A stretch of 64,000 bases of DNA from Polynucleobacter sp. JS-JIR-II-50 (GCF_018687895.1 NZ_CP061307.1:1447948-1511947), one strand, 5' to 3'; positions 18,442 to 28,576 are shown, counted from the stretch's first letter. Notes: generated by a model from the sequence alone, not told the origin. Translations and numbers: made by a program.

Positions 18442-19860
18442 ATGAGCTCATCAAATAATTCCTTAGCCAACAAAGCCCAAGCTTGGTCGGCCCGTTTTGC
18501 AGAACCTGTCGACGAACTAGTTCAGCGTTATACCGCCTCTATTGGCTTTGATCAACGCTTTGCCATGGTCGATATTGCCGGCTCCCTAGCCCATGCTGAA
18601 ATGCTGGCGACCCAAAAGATCATTAGCAGCCAAGATTTGGCCGATATTCAAAAGGGTATGGCTCAAATTAAGAGCGAAATCGAGTCCGGACAATTTAATT
18701 GGCAGTTAGCACTTGAAGATGTGCACCTGAATATCGAAGCACGCTTGACCGCATTAGTAGGCGATGCTGGCAAGCGTTTGCATACTGGCCGCTCACGCAA
18801 TGACCAAGTAGCGACTGATTTGCGCCTATGGTTGCGAAGCAGCGTTGATGACATTGCAGTCACCCTCAAATCTTTGCGCATAGCGCTTTTGGATTTGGCT
18901 GAAAAGCATGCCTCCACTATCATGCCTGGTCACACGCATTTGCAAGTTGCGCAACCGATTACTTTTGGTCACCACTTGATGGCCTACTTTGAAATGTTTA
19001 GTCGTGATGCTAGTCGCTTAGTAGATTTGCGTGCTCGCTTCAATCGCCTGCCTTTAGGTGCAGCAGCATTAGCTGGAACCACCTACCCGATCGATCGCGA
19101 ACAAGTTGCTAAGACCTTGGGCTTTGATGGCATCTGCAATAACTCATTAGACGCTGTATCTGATCGCGACTTTGCGATTGAGTTTTGCGCCTTCTCATCC
19201 ATCTTGATGATGCACGTTTCACGCCTATCGGAAGAGCTAATCTTGTGGCTGAGCCCCCGCTTTGGCTTTATTGATCTGCCAGACCGCTTCTGCACTGGTA
19301 GCTCGATCATGCCGCAAAAGAAAAATCCAGATGTTCCAGAATTAGCCCGTGGCAAGACTGGTCGCGTTTATGGTGATCTGATTTCTTTGCTGACTCTTAT
19401 GAAGGGTCAGCCACTGGCCTACAACAAAGATAATCAAGAAGATAAAGAGCCTTTATTTGATGCGGTAGATACCGTACAAGATACCTTGCGTATTTTTGCT
19501 GACATGGTTCCGCACATTGAAGTAAAGGCAGAGGTCATGAAGAAGGCTGCTGAAGAAGGTTTTGCAACAGCAACTGACTTGGCCGACTACTTGGTGAAAA
19601 AAGGTTTGGCTTTCCGCGATGCCCATGAAGCAGTCGCTCATGCTGTTAAAGCCTGCGTTGGCAGAAACTGCATGCTGACAGATTTAAGCCTCTCAGAACT
19701 TCGCTTTGCATGCGGTCTTGATAATCGCCCTGAACTCATCAGCGATGATGTGTTTGCATTGCTTACAGTTGATGGTTCTGTGCAATCACGCCAACACGCT
19801 GGTGGCACCGCCCCCGCCCAAGTACTTAATGCTATCCAACGGGGTCGTGCAGACCTTTAA
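18442..19860 (+). CDS. argH: Argininosuccinate lyase
   Basis: Splits argininosuccinate to arginine and fumarate, the last step of arginine synthesis. The fumarase/aspartase signature [20 protein letters not shown] lies near residue 286. [17 protein letters not shown] and the catalytic-histidine region [16 protein letters not shown] are also present. The start at [15 protein letters not shown] gives 472 residues, the normal length. A longer frame beginning at 18319 runs through the hemC coding region and is rejected. No Shine-Dalgarno sequence is visible before the ATG. Arginine made here is also a substrate of cyanophycin synthetase. Confidence 0.97.
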   Translation: MSSSNNSLANKAQAWSARFAEPVDELVQRYTASIGFDQRFAMVDIAGSLAHAEMLATQKIISSQDLADIQKGMAQIKSEIESGQFNWQLALEDVHLNIEARLTALVGDAGKRLHTGRSRNDQVATDLRLWLRSSVDDIAVTLKSLRIALLDLAEKHASTIMPGHTHLQVAQPITFGHHLMAYFEMFSRDASRLVDLRARFNRLPLGAAALAGTTYPIDREQVAKTLGFDGICNNSLDAVSDRDFAIEFCAFSSILMMHVSRLSEELILWLSPRFGFIDLPDRFCTGSSIMPQKKNPDVPELARGKTGRVYGDLISLLTLMKGQPLAYNKDNQEDKEPLFDAVDTVQDTLRIFADMVPHIEVKAEVMKKAAEEGFATATDLADYLVKKGLAFRDAHEAVAHAVKACVGRNCMLTDLSLSELRFACGLDNRPELISDDVFALLTVDGSVQSRQHAGGTAPAQVLNAIQRGRADL

Positions 19861-19865
19861 AATTC

Positions 19866-20417
19866 ATGGGGTTTTGGTGCAAACTCTCTACGGGAATTGA
19901 CTACGTAAACCAGCTTCTGGGCAAGGCAGCCAGCATCATGATTTTGCTGTCTTGTATCGTGTCAGCGCTCAATGCCCTACTCCGCTATGGATTTGATGTC
20001 AGCAACAACTGGCCACTAGAACTGCAGTGGTATCTTTTTGCTGCTGCAGTCATGCTCGGTACGTCTTACACACTCAAACGCAATGAGCATGTACGTGTAG
20101 ATTTAATCTACTCCCAACTCTCTGATCGGGGACGTCTGTGGGTTGACCTCTTCGGTTTAATTTTCTTTTTAATGCCAGCCTGCCTCTTATTTGCTTGGCT
20201 CTCCTGGACAACGCTCTTTTACCCATCATGGCTGGTAATGGAGCATTCACTGAACTCCGGTGGCTTAGCGCGTTACCCAATTAAGTTTGTAGTGTCCTTT
20301 GGATTTTTTATGCTGAGCCTGCAAGGCCTCTCAGAAATCATTAAGCGTATCGGCGCGTTACAGGGTAAAACAACCCTCCCCGCCGAAGACCTCCATTACG
20401 AAAAGCCGATGCAATGA
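19866..20417 (+). CDS. TRAP transporter small membrane subunit (DctQ-like)
   Basis: A 183-residue protein with four hydrophobic segments and the DctQ pattern: an N-terminal ASIMILLSCIVSALNALLRYGF helix, then WPLELQWYLFAAAVMLGTSYTLKRNEHVRVD. The long PSWLVMEHSLNSGGLARYPIKF loop resembles the mannitol/chloroaromatic-type TRAP group. It starts five bases after argH and overlaps the large subunit by an ATGA. No periplasmic binding protein (DctP) gene is adjacent, so the partner must lie elsewhere. Substrate unknown. Confidence 0.9.
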   Translation: MGFWCKLSTGIDYVNQLLGKAASIMILLSCIVSALNALLRYGFDVSNNWPLELQWYLFAAAVMLGTSYTLKRNEHVRVDLIYSQLSDRGRLWVDLFGLIFFLMPACLLFAWLSWTTLFYPSWLVMEHSLNSGGLARYPIKFVVSFGFFMLSLQGLSEIIKRIGALQGKTTLPAEDLHYEKPMQ

Positions 20418-21943
20418 TTCCATTGGAGTGGATGCCGCCCTTGATGTTTGGTGGACTGATTGTCTTTATGTTGATCGGCTTCCCGGTTGCCTTCTCTTTA
20501 ATGGCGGCAGGACTATTTTTCTCAGCCATTGCTATCAGTGAAGGATTCTTTGGCGTCCCATTTTTGCAAGCTATTCCGCAACGCATCTTTGGTAGCGTGC
20601 TCGCCAACGATCTCCTGCTAGCTATTCCCTTCTTCACCTTCATGGGCGCTATCTTAGAGCGCTGTGGTCTTGCAGAAGAAATGCTGGATTCGATGGGGCA
20701 GCTCTTTGGTCGCGTACGTGGTGGCCTTGGTTACTCTGTGATCATCGTTGGCTTTATATTAGGCGCCATCACTGGCACTGTAGCCGCTCAGGTGATCGCT
20801 ATGGCGATGATCTCACTCCCGATAATGATGCGTTACGGCTACAACATGCGCTACGCTACAGGCGTGTTAGCGGCCTCTGGAACGATTACGCAGCTGGTGC
20901 CACCTTCTTTAGTTTTGATTGTGCTTGCGGACCAATTGAAGACTCAAAGTGGCAGTGCTGATGTGGGCAGCATGTATCTGGGTGCATGGGGTCCATCGCT
21001 TTTACAGATCGCCCTCTTTGCTCTCTACACCTTCTTCTTAAGTCGTGTTCGTCCAGACTATCTCCCGCCAGTCCCTGAGACCGATCTCACGCTCAAAGGC
21101 TGGGCACTTTGGAAAAAATGTCTCATGGGAATTATTCCATCGGCCATACTGATCTTCCTGGTTCTTGGCACCATCATGACTGGCATTGCTACGCCAACAG
21201 AATCGGGGGCGATGGGGGCGATGGGGGCACTCCTGCTTGCTTGGCTACGCCGCTCCAAGATACCCAATCTGAAGGGATTAATACAAGAGGCTTATCAAAA
21301 CACCATGCGTATTACTGCCATGGTGGTGTTCATTCTTATTGGATCAACTTGTTTCTCCGTCGTGTTTCAGGGGGTGGATGGGGGCTTTTGGGTTGAGGAA
21401 CTCTTTTCCAATCTTCCTGGTGGTTGGATTGGATTCTTAATCGTTGTGAATTTATTTGTTTTCTTCCTAGCCTTCTTCTTGGATTTCTTTGAAATCGCTT
21501 TCATTGTTGTGCCGATGCTTGCGCCGGCAGCAGTCAAACTCCTCTCCCCGGTATTGCTTGACTCTATGAATGGCAATCCTCAGGCAGCGGCTAGTGCTGC
21601 CTTAGTTTGGTTTGGAGTCATGCTCTGCGTGAACATGCAAACCTCTTTTATGCATCCGCCTTTTGGCTTCGCCCTCTTCTACCTTAGAGGGGTTGCACCC
21701 AAAGAGGTAAAGAGTAGTGACATCTACTGGGGTGCCCTCCCCTGGGTGGGTCTGCAGTTGGTGATGGTTGTGCTGGTGATGGCATTCCCAGCCTTAGTGA
21801 CCACGCTCTTGGATAAACCTGCTGCCGTAGTTCAAAGCCAAGACTTTAATTTCACTGGCGAAGAAAGCAAGCCCGATACATCCAGAACCAAGGTGGATGA
21901 GGATGCTCCGGTGACGTTTCGGCTGGATAAGCCAGCAAAATAA
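20414..21943 (+). CDS. TRAP transporter large membrane subunit (DctM-like)
   Basis: The 509-residue channel subunit of a tripartite secondary transporter, with about 12 membrane segments. Typical stretches are VFMLIGFPVAFSLMAAGL, AIPFFTFMGAILERCGLAEEML, GSGTITQ-like ASGTITQLVPPSLVLIVLADQ, and GIATPTESGAMGAMGALLLAW. It is longer than the usual 425-450 residues. The excess includes a loop of about 20-30 residues near 200-230 and a charged tail of roughly 50 residues ending RLDKPAK. It is coupled to the small subunit by the ATGA at 20414-20417. Confidence 0.93.
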   Translation: MIPLEWMPPLMFGGLIVFMLIGFPVAFSLMAAGLFFSAIAISEGFFGVPFLQAIPQRIFGSVLANDLLLAIPFFTFMGAILERCGLAEEMLDSMGQLFGRVRGGLGYSVIIVGFILGAITGTVAAQVIAMAMISLPIMMRYGYNMRYATGVLAASGTITQLVPPSLVLIVLADQLKTQSGSADVGSMYLGAWGPSLLQIALFALYTFFLSRVRPDYLPPVPETDLTLKGWALWKKCLMGIIPSAILIFLVLGTIMTGIATPTESGAMGAMGALLLAWLRRSKIPNLKGLIQEAYQNTMRITAMVVFILIGSTCFSVVFQGVDGGFWVEELFSNLPGGWIGFLIVVNLFVFFLAFFLDFFEIAFIVVPMLAPAAVKLLSPVLLDSMNGNPQAAASAALVWFGVMLCVNMQTSFMHPPFGFALFYLRGVAPKEVKSSDIYWGALPWVGLQLVMVVLVMAFPALVTTLLDKPAAVVQSQDFNFTGEESKPDTSRTKVDEDAPVTFRLDKPAK

Positions 21944-21945
21944 AA

Positions 21946-21965
21946 CGCCCCGTAAGTACGAGGCG
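21946..21965 (-). terminator. Intrinsic terminator of the decarboxylase operon
   Basis: CGCC-C-CGT pairs with ACG-A-GGCG around an AAGT loop, with one mismatch. On the minus strand the stem is followed by a T-rich run (TTTTATTTT), as expected for a terminator 24 bases after the decarboxylase stop. It may also slow transcripts leaving the TRAP genes on the plus strand, where the T run is weaker. Confidence 0.7.
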
Positions 21966-21988
21966 ATTTAATGCAAAACATGAGTTGA

Positions 21989-24256
21989 TTACAGAGTAAT
22001 GTCGCGCTCTTGCCTGACGCAATCGACGTAGTACTCACTCTTACCATCGATGTTGGCTTTAACGAGCCCATGGATATCCGTCTCAAATCCAGGGAACTTC
22101 TCATTGAAGTCTCTAGCAAAGTAGAGATAGTCAATGATGCGTTTGTTAAAGCGCTCCCCTGGGATCAGCAATGGAATACCTGGAGGGTAAGGAGTAACCA
22201 ACATGGCAGTTACGCGCCCCTCCAATTGATCGAGCGGCACACGATCTACTTCTTTGTGCGCCATCTTGGCCCAAGCTTCTGAAGGCATCATGGCAGGAAC
22301 CATGTCTGAGGTATACATCTCAGTAGTCATGCGTGCCACATCACGACTCTTATAGAACTCATGAATTTGCTGGCAAATATCTTTTAAGCCAACGCGCTCA
22401 TAGCGCGGGTGCTTAGCAACAAACTCAGGCAATACTTTCCACAAGGGTGCATTTTTATCAAAGTGATCTTTGAACTGCTGCAACTCTGTTACGAGCGTAT
22501 TCCAACGGCCTTTAGTAATGCCGATCGTGAACATAATGAAGAAGGAGTACAGACCGCACTTCTCCACGATGACACCATGCTCAGCAAGATATTTGGTCAC
22601 GATGCTAGCTGGGATGCCCATGGAACCGAAGTTACCTTCAATATCCAATCCAGGTGTAACTACTGTCGCCTTGATAGGATCAAGCATGTTGAAGTCTTTG
22701 GCCAATTTGCCAAAGTCATGCCAAGCAGCAGCGGGCTCCAAGATCCAATCCGAGCGCTCACCAATACCCTCTTCAGCCAAGTGATCTGGGCCCCAAACTT
22801 TAAACCACCAGTCAGCGCCAAACTTATCATCTACTTCACGCATCGCGCGGCGGAAGTCCATCGCCTCAGCAATAGACTCTTCAACCAGAGTTGTGCCGCC
22901 AGGAGACTCCATCATGGCCGCAGAAACGTCACATGAAGCGATGATGGCGTACTGAGGGCTAGTAGAGGTATGCATCAAATAGGCTTCGTTAAAGCAATCA
23001 CGATCTAGCTTGGTATCTTCTGCATCTTGTACCAATACTTGCGAAGCCTGGGATAAACCAGCGAGCAGCTTATGGGTTGACTGAGTTGCAAACATCAAAC
23101 TTTTCTTAGTGCGCTTGCGATCCGAACCAATGGCGTGCATATCCTTGTAGAAAGGATGGAAGGCAGCATGTGGCAACCAAGCTTCATCAAAATGCAATGA
23201 ATCTACTTTGCCATCTAACATCTCTTTAATCATTTCGACGTTGTACACGATACCGTCATAGGTGCTTTGAGTCAGTGTCATGACGCGTGGCACGACGTTC
23301 TTATCCTTGATGAACGGATTGGCATCAATTTTCTTCTGGATGTTTTTCCATTCAAACTCTTCCTTAGGAATCGGCCCAATAATGCCCAAGTGATTACGGG
23401 TAGGCATCAAGAAGATCGGAATCGCGCCCATCATGGTAATTGAATGAATCACGGACTTATGGCAATTGCGGTCAACTAAGACTACGTCGCCAGGGGCAAC
23501 GGTGGAATGCCAAACAATCTTGTTTGAAGTTGATGTGCCATTAGTAACGAAGAACAAATGGTCTGCATTAAAGATGCGTGCTGCATTACGCTCGCTCTGC
23601 AACACTGGGCCAGTATGGTCCAAGAGCTGACCTAATTCCTCCACGGCGTTACAGACGTCAGCACGTAACATGTTTTCACCAAAGAATTGATGGAACATAC
23701 GACCTACTGGGCTCTTTAAGAAAGCAACGCCACCAGAGTGGCCTGGGCAATGCCAAGAATAAGAACCTTCAGAGGCGTAGTTAGTTAACGCACGGAAAAA
23801 TGGAGGGGCCAAAGAATCCAAATATACCTTGGCTTCACGAATAATATGGCGCGCCACGAATTCTGGGGTGTCTTCATTCATATGAATGAAACCGTGCAAC
23901 TCGCGCAAGATGTCATTAGGCATATGACGTGAGGTACGCGTCTCGCCATACAAGAAGATCGGAATATCTTCATTACGCTTACGTACTTCGGTAATAAAAG
24001 CACGCAAGTTATTTAAGGCTGGAAGATCATTATCTTCAGAGTCAGAGTCAAACTCTTCATCATCAATCGAAACGATGAATGAGGATGCGCGAGAAGCTTG
24101 CTGAGCAAACGAAGTTAGGTCGCCATAGCTCGTTAAGCCAATAACCTCCATGCCTTCATTCTCAATCGCCTCAGCGAGGTCACGAATTCCCGAACCCGAA
24201 ATATTTTCGGAGCGGAAGTCTTCATCAATAATGATGATTGGAAAACGAAATTTCAT
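21989..24256 (-). CDS. Lysine/arginine/ornithine decarboxylase (class III PLP fold)
   Basis: A 755-residue biodegradative-type amino-acid decarboxylase. It has a receiver-like wing domain (residues 1 to about 130, IIIIDEDFRSENISGSGIRDLAEAI). The PLP-binding core follows, with FVTNGTSTSNKIVWH, SLHFDEAWLPHAAFHP and the PLP lysine in QSTHKLLAGLSQAS near residue 393. A C-terminal domain completes it (VTPYPPGIPLLIPGE). Decarboxylation consumes a proton and gives cadaverine, agmatine or putrescine. The specific amino acid cannot be told by eye; a lysine or arginine enzyme is most common in this lineage. The start codon overlaps the stop of the K+ channel gene (ATGA), so the two are translated together. 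Confidence 0.93.
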   Translation of the reverse strand: MKFRFPIIIIDEDFRSENISGSGIRDLAEAIENEGMEVIGLTSYGDLTSFAQQASRASSFIVSIDDEEFDSDSEDNDLPALNNLRAFITEVRKRNEDIPIFLYGETRTSRHMPNDILRELHGFIHMNEDTPEFVARHIIREAKVYLDSLAPPFFRALTNYASEGSYSWHCPGHSGGVAFLKSPVGRMFHQFFGENMLRADVCNAVEELGQLLDHTGPVLQSERNAARIFNADHLFFVTNGTSTSNKIVWHSTVAPGDVVLVDRNCHKSVIHSITMMGAIPIFLMPTRNHLGIIGPIPKEEFEWKNIQKKIDANPFIKDKNVVPRVMTLTQSTYDGIVYNVEMIKEMLDGKVDSLHFDEAWLPHAAFHPFYKDMHAIGSDRKRTKKSLMFATQSTHKLLAGLSQASQVLVQDAEDTKLDRDCFNEAYLMHTSTSPQYAIIASCDVSAAMMESPGGTTLVEESIAEAMDFRRAMREVDDKFGADWWFKVWGPDHLAEEGIGERSDWILEPAAAWHDFGKLAKDFNMLDPIKATVVTPGLDIEGNFGSMGIPASIVTKYLAEHGVIVEKCGLYSFFIMFTIGITKGRWNTLVTELQQFKDHFDKNAPLWKVLPEFVAKHPRYERVGLKDICQQIHEFYKSRDVARMTTEMYTSDMVPAMMPSEAWAKMAHKEVDRVPLDQLEGRVTAMLVTPYPPGIPLLIPGERFNKRIIDYLYFARDFNEKFPGFETDIHGLVKANIDGKSEYYVDCVRQERDITL

Positions 24257-25167
24257 AAAAACTCCCCTACTAATTTATCCGAGACATTCGGAACCCACTT
24301 CTCAAAGTTGGCTAAATCTATTATCCGGCTGCCGTCTGGCGAAACCGTGACTATATCGACAAAAGTCGCATTTTGCTGCACATCTCTTGGTAAGTAAACA
24401 TGTCGAGCATAGACTTGATTGGCCAGGCTCTCGTGATACCCCGTAAAGGTAATTAAAAGGTGCCAATGCCCATTCAATTCGGCTTTGCCCAAGAAATCTT
24501 TTAGGGGGCTTGCTTCGTCCACGCTATGCATCGCCGTCCAGGTCAAGGAAAAGACCGGGCTCTCAGAGCGATGGAGCTGTAACTCCACCGATCTGCGATA
24601 ACGCTCTCCCTCGCTTGTCATACTTTCCGCAATCAACCATAGCCTTAGCTGCGCCTCCACAATATGAGAGCTGCGATCATTAGCCACTCGGAACTTTAAT
24701 GTTTTGATACCGTCATGATTACCAACCACGGCCACTTTAGAGAAACGTATACCTGCAGTAGGCCTGGTAAAGCGCGCAAAGGCCAGGCCCGTAGTTAATG
24801 CGGAGTACACAATCCCAAAAAATGCTTCAAAGGTCACAATCGCATTAGGCCAACTACCAACCGGAGTCATTCGACCATAACCGATAGTTGCCATCGTTTG
24901 CACACTAAAGAAAAAGACATCTAACAAAGAGCCTGGTCGCGAATTAGTAATGGCGCCATCCCCACATGCCATATAAGCAAAAGCAAATAAAAGATTCGTG
25001 CCGAGATATACAAAAACAACTAGCAACATAAAGCTAGTCCAGGTAGTACCCAGTAGCCAATGGTAGAAATTATTCTCTGGTCGCGCCATTTCTGAGCGCG
25101 AGAGTGTGGCGCGATATTCTTCTAGATTAATCCGTGATGGACGGCGATTAAATAGAAATTTACGCAC
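24253..25167 (-). CDS. Kir-type (inward-rectifier-like) potassium channel
   Basis: A 304-residue channel of the KirBac kind. There are two membrane helices (about 42-66 and 108-130) flanking a pore loop with the selectivity filter TIGYG at 94-98. About 170 residues of cytoplasmic immunoglobulin-like domain follow (GIRFSKVAVVGNHDGIKTLKFRVANDRSSHIVEAQLRLWLI). It would pass K+ across the inner membrane under gating by ligands or lipids. Its stop overlaps the start of the decarboxylase gene by four bases. That pairing suggests a joint role in pH or polyamine homeostasis, which is inference. Confidence 0.93.
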   Translation of the reverse strand: MRKFLFNRRPSRINLEEYRATLSRSEMARPENNFYHWLLGTTWTSFMLLVVFVYLGTNLLFAFAYMACGDGAITNSRPGSLLDVFFFSVQTMATIGYGRMTPVGSWPNAIVTFEAFFGIVYSALTTGLAFARFTRPTAGIRFSKVAVVGNHDGIKTLKFRVANDRSSHIVEAQLRLWLIAESMTSEGERYRRSVELQLHRSESPVFSLTWTAMHSVDEASPLKDFLGKAELNGHWHLLITFTGYHESLANQVYARHVYLPRDVQQNATFVDIVTVSPDGSRIIDLANFEKWVPNVSDKLVGEFL

Positions 25168-25179
25168 TACCGTAATGGC

Positions 25180-25746
25180 TTAGGTCTTAGGCAGGGTAAC
25201 GCCCCGCTGACCTTGATACTTACCACCGCGATCTTTATATGATGTGCCACAAACTTCATCACTCTCAAAGAAGAGTACTTGCGCACAACCTTCGCCTGCA
25301 TAAATTTTTGCAGGCAATGGTGTGGTGTTTGAAAACTCTAAAGTGACATAACCTTCCCACTCAGGCTCAAATGGCGTGACGTTCACAATAATGCCGCAGC
25401 GAGCATAAGTGCTCTTGCCAACGCAAACGGTTAATACGCTACGTGGAATCTTGAAGTACTCAACTGTTCTGGCAAGCGCAAAAGAGTTTGGTGGAATGAT
25501 GCAAACATCGCCCTTGAAGTCGACGAAGGATTGTTCATCGAAATTCTTTGGATCAACGATAGTGCTATTGATGTTGGTAAAGATTTTGAATTCGTTTGCG
25601 CAACGAATGTCATAGCCATAGCTTGAAGTGCCGTAACTTACGATTTTGTTACCGGCGGCGTCTTGGCGAACTTGCCCAGGTTCAAATGGGCTGATCATGC
25701 CTTGCTCGCCCATGCGGCGGATCCAGTGGTCTGATTTAATAGTCAT
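25180..25746 (-). CDS. dcd: dCTP deaminase
   Basis: Deaminates dCTP to dUTP, feeding dTMP synthesis through dUTPase. The 188-residue protein matches proteobacterial Dcd. Landmarks are [20 protein letters not shown], the [18 protein letters not shown] segment, [26 protein letters not shown] with the catalytic Glu, and the C-terminal [17 protein letters not shown]. It lies 12 bases upstream of the channel gene and 40 bases after fdhD on the same strand, so these four genes may form one transcript. Confidence 0.97.
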   Translation of the reverse strand: MTIKSDHWIRRMGEQGMISPFEPGQVRQDAAGNKIVSYGTSSYGYDIRCANEFKIFTNINSTIVDPKNFDEQSFVDFKGDVCIIPPNSFALARTVEYFKIPRSVLTVCVGKSTYARCGIIVNVTPFEPEWEGYVTLEFSNTTPLPAKIYAGEGCAQVLFFESDEVCGTSYKDRGGKYQGQRGVTLPKT

Positions 25747-25786
25747 GACCGAATTGTAAAACCTTCGCCCTCACCTGCTGACGAAT

Positions 25787-26629
25787 TTATTGAGGTTTTT
25801 GGCTAAAAACGACCCTCTCTGAGGCGTTATAGATCTCAAAGTGTTTGCCGGAGCAGCGAGAGAGGATAGTCAGATTAGTCTTCCTTGCCAGCTCGAGGCC
25901 CATCAAGGTCACGCCCGAGCGGGTCAGGAGGAAGGGGATGCCCATCTGGGCGCCCTTGATAACCATCTCTGAGGTTAAGCGCCCCGTAGTAAAGAAAATC
26001 AAATCCTTGCCCGGTTTATTGGCTAGCCACATCAAGCCAGAAATCGAGTCGACTGCGTTATGACGACCAACGTCCTCAATGAAGTGCAGCAGACGCACCC
26101 CATCCTTGCCGTCCCGCTCAAAAACTGCACAGGCATGGACCGAGCCAGACTTCTTATAAATCGAGTCATGAATCCGAATGGAGTCAATCAAGGTCACTAT
26201 TGCCTCTTGCGACAATGTCGGGCCTTCGGGTAGCTGAATCGCGTCCATCTCCTCGATTAAGCCGCCAAACATCGTCCCTTGACCGCAACCAGTCGTTACT
26301 ACCCGCTTACTGGTTAGGGCATCAATATCTACTGTGCTTCTGCGTGTTTTAACAGCGGCAGAATCGGTCTCCCAATCGACCTGAATACTCTCGATATCGT
26401 CGGGAGACTCCACAAGGCGCTGATTGCGTAAATAGCCCAAGACCAGCGCTTCCGGAGCGCTTCCCAAGGTCATAAGGGTTACAACTTCACGCTTGTCTAA
26501 GTAAATCGTTAAGGGGCGCTCACCAGGAATGTGGGTCTTTTTAAGACGCCCCAGCTCATCCATGACCTCAACCTCATGCACCAAGGGCACAGAGGCGGAA
26601 GACATCTGAATGGTCGGTTTTGCTGCCAT
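25787..26629 (-). CDS. fdhD: Formate dehydrogenase accessory sulfurtransferase FdhD
   Basis: Carries sulfur from the cysteine desulfurase to the molybdenum or tungsten bis-MGD cofactor, which formate dehydrogenase needs. At 280 residues it is a normal FdhD. The active-site loop reads VVTTGCGQGTMFGG with a single cysteine at C115 where E. coli FdhD has C-x-x-C. FTTGRLTSEMVIKGAQMGIPFLLTRSG and HAC near the start of the second half are conserved. No formate dehydrogenase gene is in the window, but formate is an end product of the oxalate pathway at 31-37 kb, giving a metabolic link. Confidence 0.95.
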   Translation of the reverse strand: MAAKPTIQMSSASVPLVHEVEVMDELGRLKKTHIPGERPLTIYLDKREVVTLMTLGSAPEALVLGYLRNQRLVESPDDIESIQVDWETDSAAVKTRRSTVDIDALTSKRVVTTGCGQGTMFGGLIEEMDAIQLPEGPTLSQEAIVTLIDSIRIHDSIYKKSGSVHACAVFERDGKDGVRLLHFIEDVGRHNAVDSISGLMWLANKPGKDLIFFTTGRLTSEMVIKGAQMGIPFLLTRSGVTLMGLELARKTNLTILSRCSGKHFEIYNASERVVFSQKPQ

Positions 26630-26802
26630 AAATACTCTCTAAGGTCGGGCTAAAAGGAAGTTTATCGGGGTTTATGAAGACTTGACGGGTGCTTTACTTT
26701 AACCGCAGACTAAAATCACTGCATAAGCCAGCATAATTGAGTGCTGCACCCTATTTAACTGTTTTCCCTTTTTATTAACCTTCTTATTTAAGTCCGCATT
26801 AC

Positions 26803-28473
26803 ATGAGCAGCTCCCAACGCCGCCTTCTAGTTACCTCCGCCCTACCGTATGCCAATGGTCAGATCCATATCGGCCATCTAGTCGAGTATGTGCAGACCGA
26901 TATCTGGGTGCGCTTTCAAAGAATGCGTGGTCATGAAGTGCATTACGTTGGCGCCGATGACACTCACGGCACTCCGATCATGTTGCGCGCCGAAAAAGAA
27001 GGTCTTACACCCAAAGAACTGATTGCCAATGTTTGGAAAGAACATAAGCGCGACTTTGATAACTTCCTCATCTCGTTTGACAACTACTACACCACCGATA
27101 GTCCTGAGAATGAAAAGTTATCCCAAGATATTTACATCAAGCTACGCGATGCAGGTTTGATTGAGAAGCGCGCGATTGAGCAAGCCTATGATCCTGTAAA
27201 AGAAATGTTCTTGCCGGATCGCTTTATCAAAGGCGAGTGCCCTAAGTGCGGCGCTAAAGATCAGTATGGTGATAATTGCGAAAAATGTGGTGCGACGTAT
27301 TCACCTACAGATCTAAAGAATCCTTTCTCAGTAGTGAGCGGTGCAACACCTATTAAAAAGATTTCGGATCACTACTTCTTTAAGTTGTCGGATCCACGTT
27401 GCGAAGAATTCTTACGCGACTGGACTCAAGTCAAAACTCCGTTGCAGCCAGAAGCTCGCAATAAGATGAAAGAATGGGTTGGTCAGCCAGGAGAAAGCAA
27501 GCTGGGCGACTGGGACATCTCCCGCGACGCCCCGTATTTCGGCTTTGAGATCCCTGATGCACCAGGTAAGTACTTCTATGTGTGGCTTGATGCCCCGATT
27601 GGCTATTACGCCAGCTTTCTCAATTATTGCCAGGCCAAAGGGCTCAACTTTGATGAGTGGGTAAAGCCAGATACCACCACCGAGCAATACCACTTCATCG
27701 GTAAAGATATTCTGTATTTCCATACCTTGTTCTGGCCTGCCACACTGAAATTTTCTGGATACCGCACACCAACCAACGTATTTGCACATGGCTTCTTAAC
27801 CGTTGACGGTGAGAAGATGAGTAAGTCACGTGGTACGCTGATTTCAGCAAACAGCGTGATTGAATGTGGGTTTAATCCAGAATGGTTCCGCTATTACTTC
27901 GCCACCAAGCTCAATGACAGCATGGAAGACTTGGATTTAAATCTTCAAGACTTCGTTGCGCGCGTTAATAGCGACTTACTCGGCAAGTACATCAATATTG
28001 CAAGTCGTAGCGCTGGCTTCTTAGTAAAACGATTTGGTGGCGTTGTTTCTGATGAAGCCATGAGCGATCCACTCTTAAAAGAAATTGCATCATCAAACGA
28101 AAAAATTACAGAACTCTACGAGGGCCGCGAGTACGCCAAAGCGTTACGCACCGTGATGGAGCTTGCTGACAAAGTAAATAGTTTTGTCGATGAGAATAAG
28201 CCGTGGGAAATCGCCAAAGATCCAGAACGTGAAGCGGATTTACAGCGGGTCTGCAGTATTACCTTGGAAGCATTCCGAATGATGAGTCTTTATCTCAAGC
28301 CGGTGATTCCTCAAGTTGCTGCTGGCGTGGAAGAGTTCCTCTCTTTGCCACCCCTTTCCTGGTCAGACATTGATACCCCACTCTCCAGCAAGAGCCCTAT
28401 CAAAGCCTATAAGCACCTCATGACCCGGGTGGAAGCCCCTCAAATTGAGGCTTTGCTAGCGGCAAACTTGTAA
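26803..28473 (+). CDS. metG: Methionyl-tRNA synthetase
   Basis: Charges tRNA-Met with methionine. The HIGH motif is at about residues 22-25 in [10 protein letters not shown], and KMSKS is near 338 in [11 protein letters not shown] four-cysteine zinc knuckle ([18 protein letters not shown]) lies near 146-163. The protein has 556 residues and ends soon after the anticodon-binding helical domain, so it lacks the C-terminal EMAP/tRBD-like dimerisation domain found in E. coli MetG. It is divergent from fdhD. The 173-base gap between the two contains both promoters but no motif I can defend. Confidence 0.97.
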   Translation: MSSSQRRLLVTSALPYANGQIHIGHLVEYVQTDIWVRFQRMRGHEVHYVGADDTHGTPIMLRAEKEGLTPKELIANVWKEHKRDFDNFLISFDNYYTTDSPENEKLSQDIYIKLRDAGLIEKRAIEQAYDPVKEMFLPDRFIKGECPKCGAKDQYGDNCEKCGATYSPTDLKNPFSVVSGATPIKKISDHYFFKLSDPRCEEFLRDWTQVKTPLQPEARNKMKEWVGQPGESKLGDWDISRDAPYFGFEIPDAPGKYFYVWLDAPIGYYASFLNYCQAKGLNFDEWVKPDTTTEQYHFIGKDILYFHTLFWPATLKFSGYRTPTNVFAHGFLTVDGEKMSKSRGTLISANSVIECGFNPEWFRYYFATKLNDSMEDLDLNLQDFVARVNSDLLGKYINIASRSAGFLVKRFGGVVSDEAMSDPLLKEIASSNEKITELYEGREYAKALRTVMELADKVNSFVDENKPWEIAKDPEREADLQRVCSITLEAFRMMSLYLKPVIPQVAAGVEEFLSLPPLSWSDIDTPLSSKSPIKAYKHLMTRVEAPQIEALLAANL

Positions 28474-28493
28474 AAATAGCCCTAAAAAGCACC

Positions 28494-28499
28494 TATAAT
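28494..28499 (+). promoter_or_regulatory. Candidate -10 element before the DUF3460 gene
   Basis: A perfect TATAAT stands 77 bases before the DUF3460 start codon, just after metG. The nearest -35-like hexamer (TTGTAA, 28468-28473) is 20 bases upstream, slightly too far. It is a plausible promoter for the DUF3460-scpA-panC series. Confidence 0.45.
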
Positions 28500-28576
28500 G
28501 GCGGTTGTAATCCCTAGATAACTTTTCGAATTAATTTCATAAGTTATTGAATTTATTGAGTATTTTAGGAAATGCC

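Noticed and set aside
22409..22936. A 175-codon open frame on the plus strand opposite the decarboxylase gene
   Set aside because: It lies wholly inside a strongly conserved gene on the other strand, has no ribosome site and no recognisable domain.
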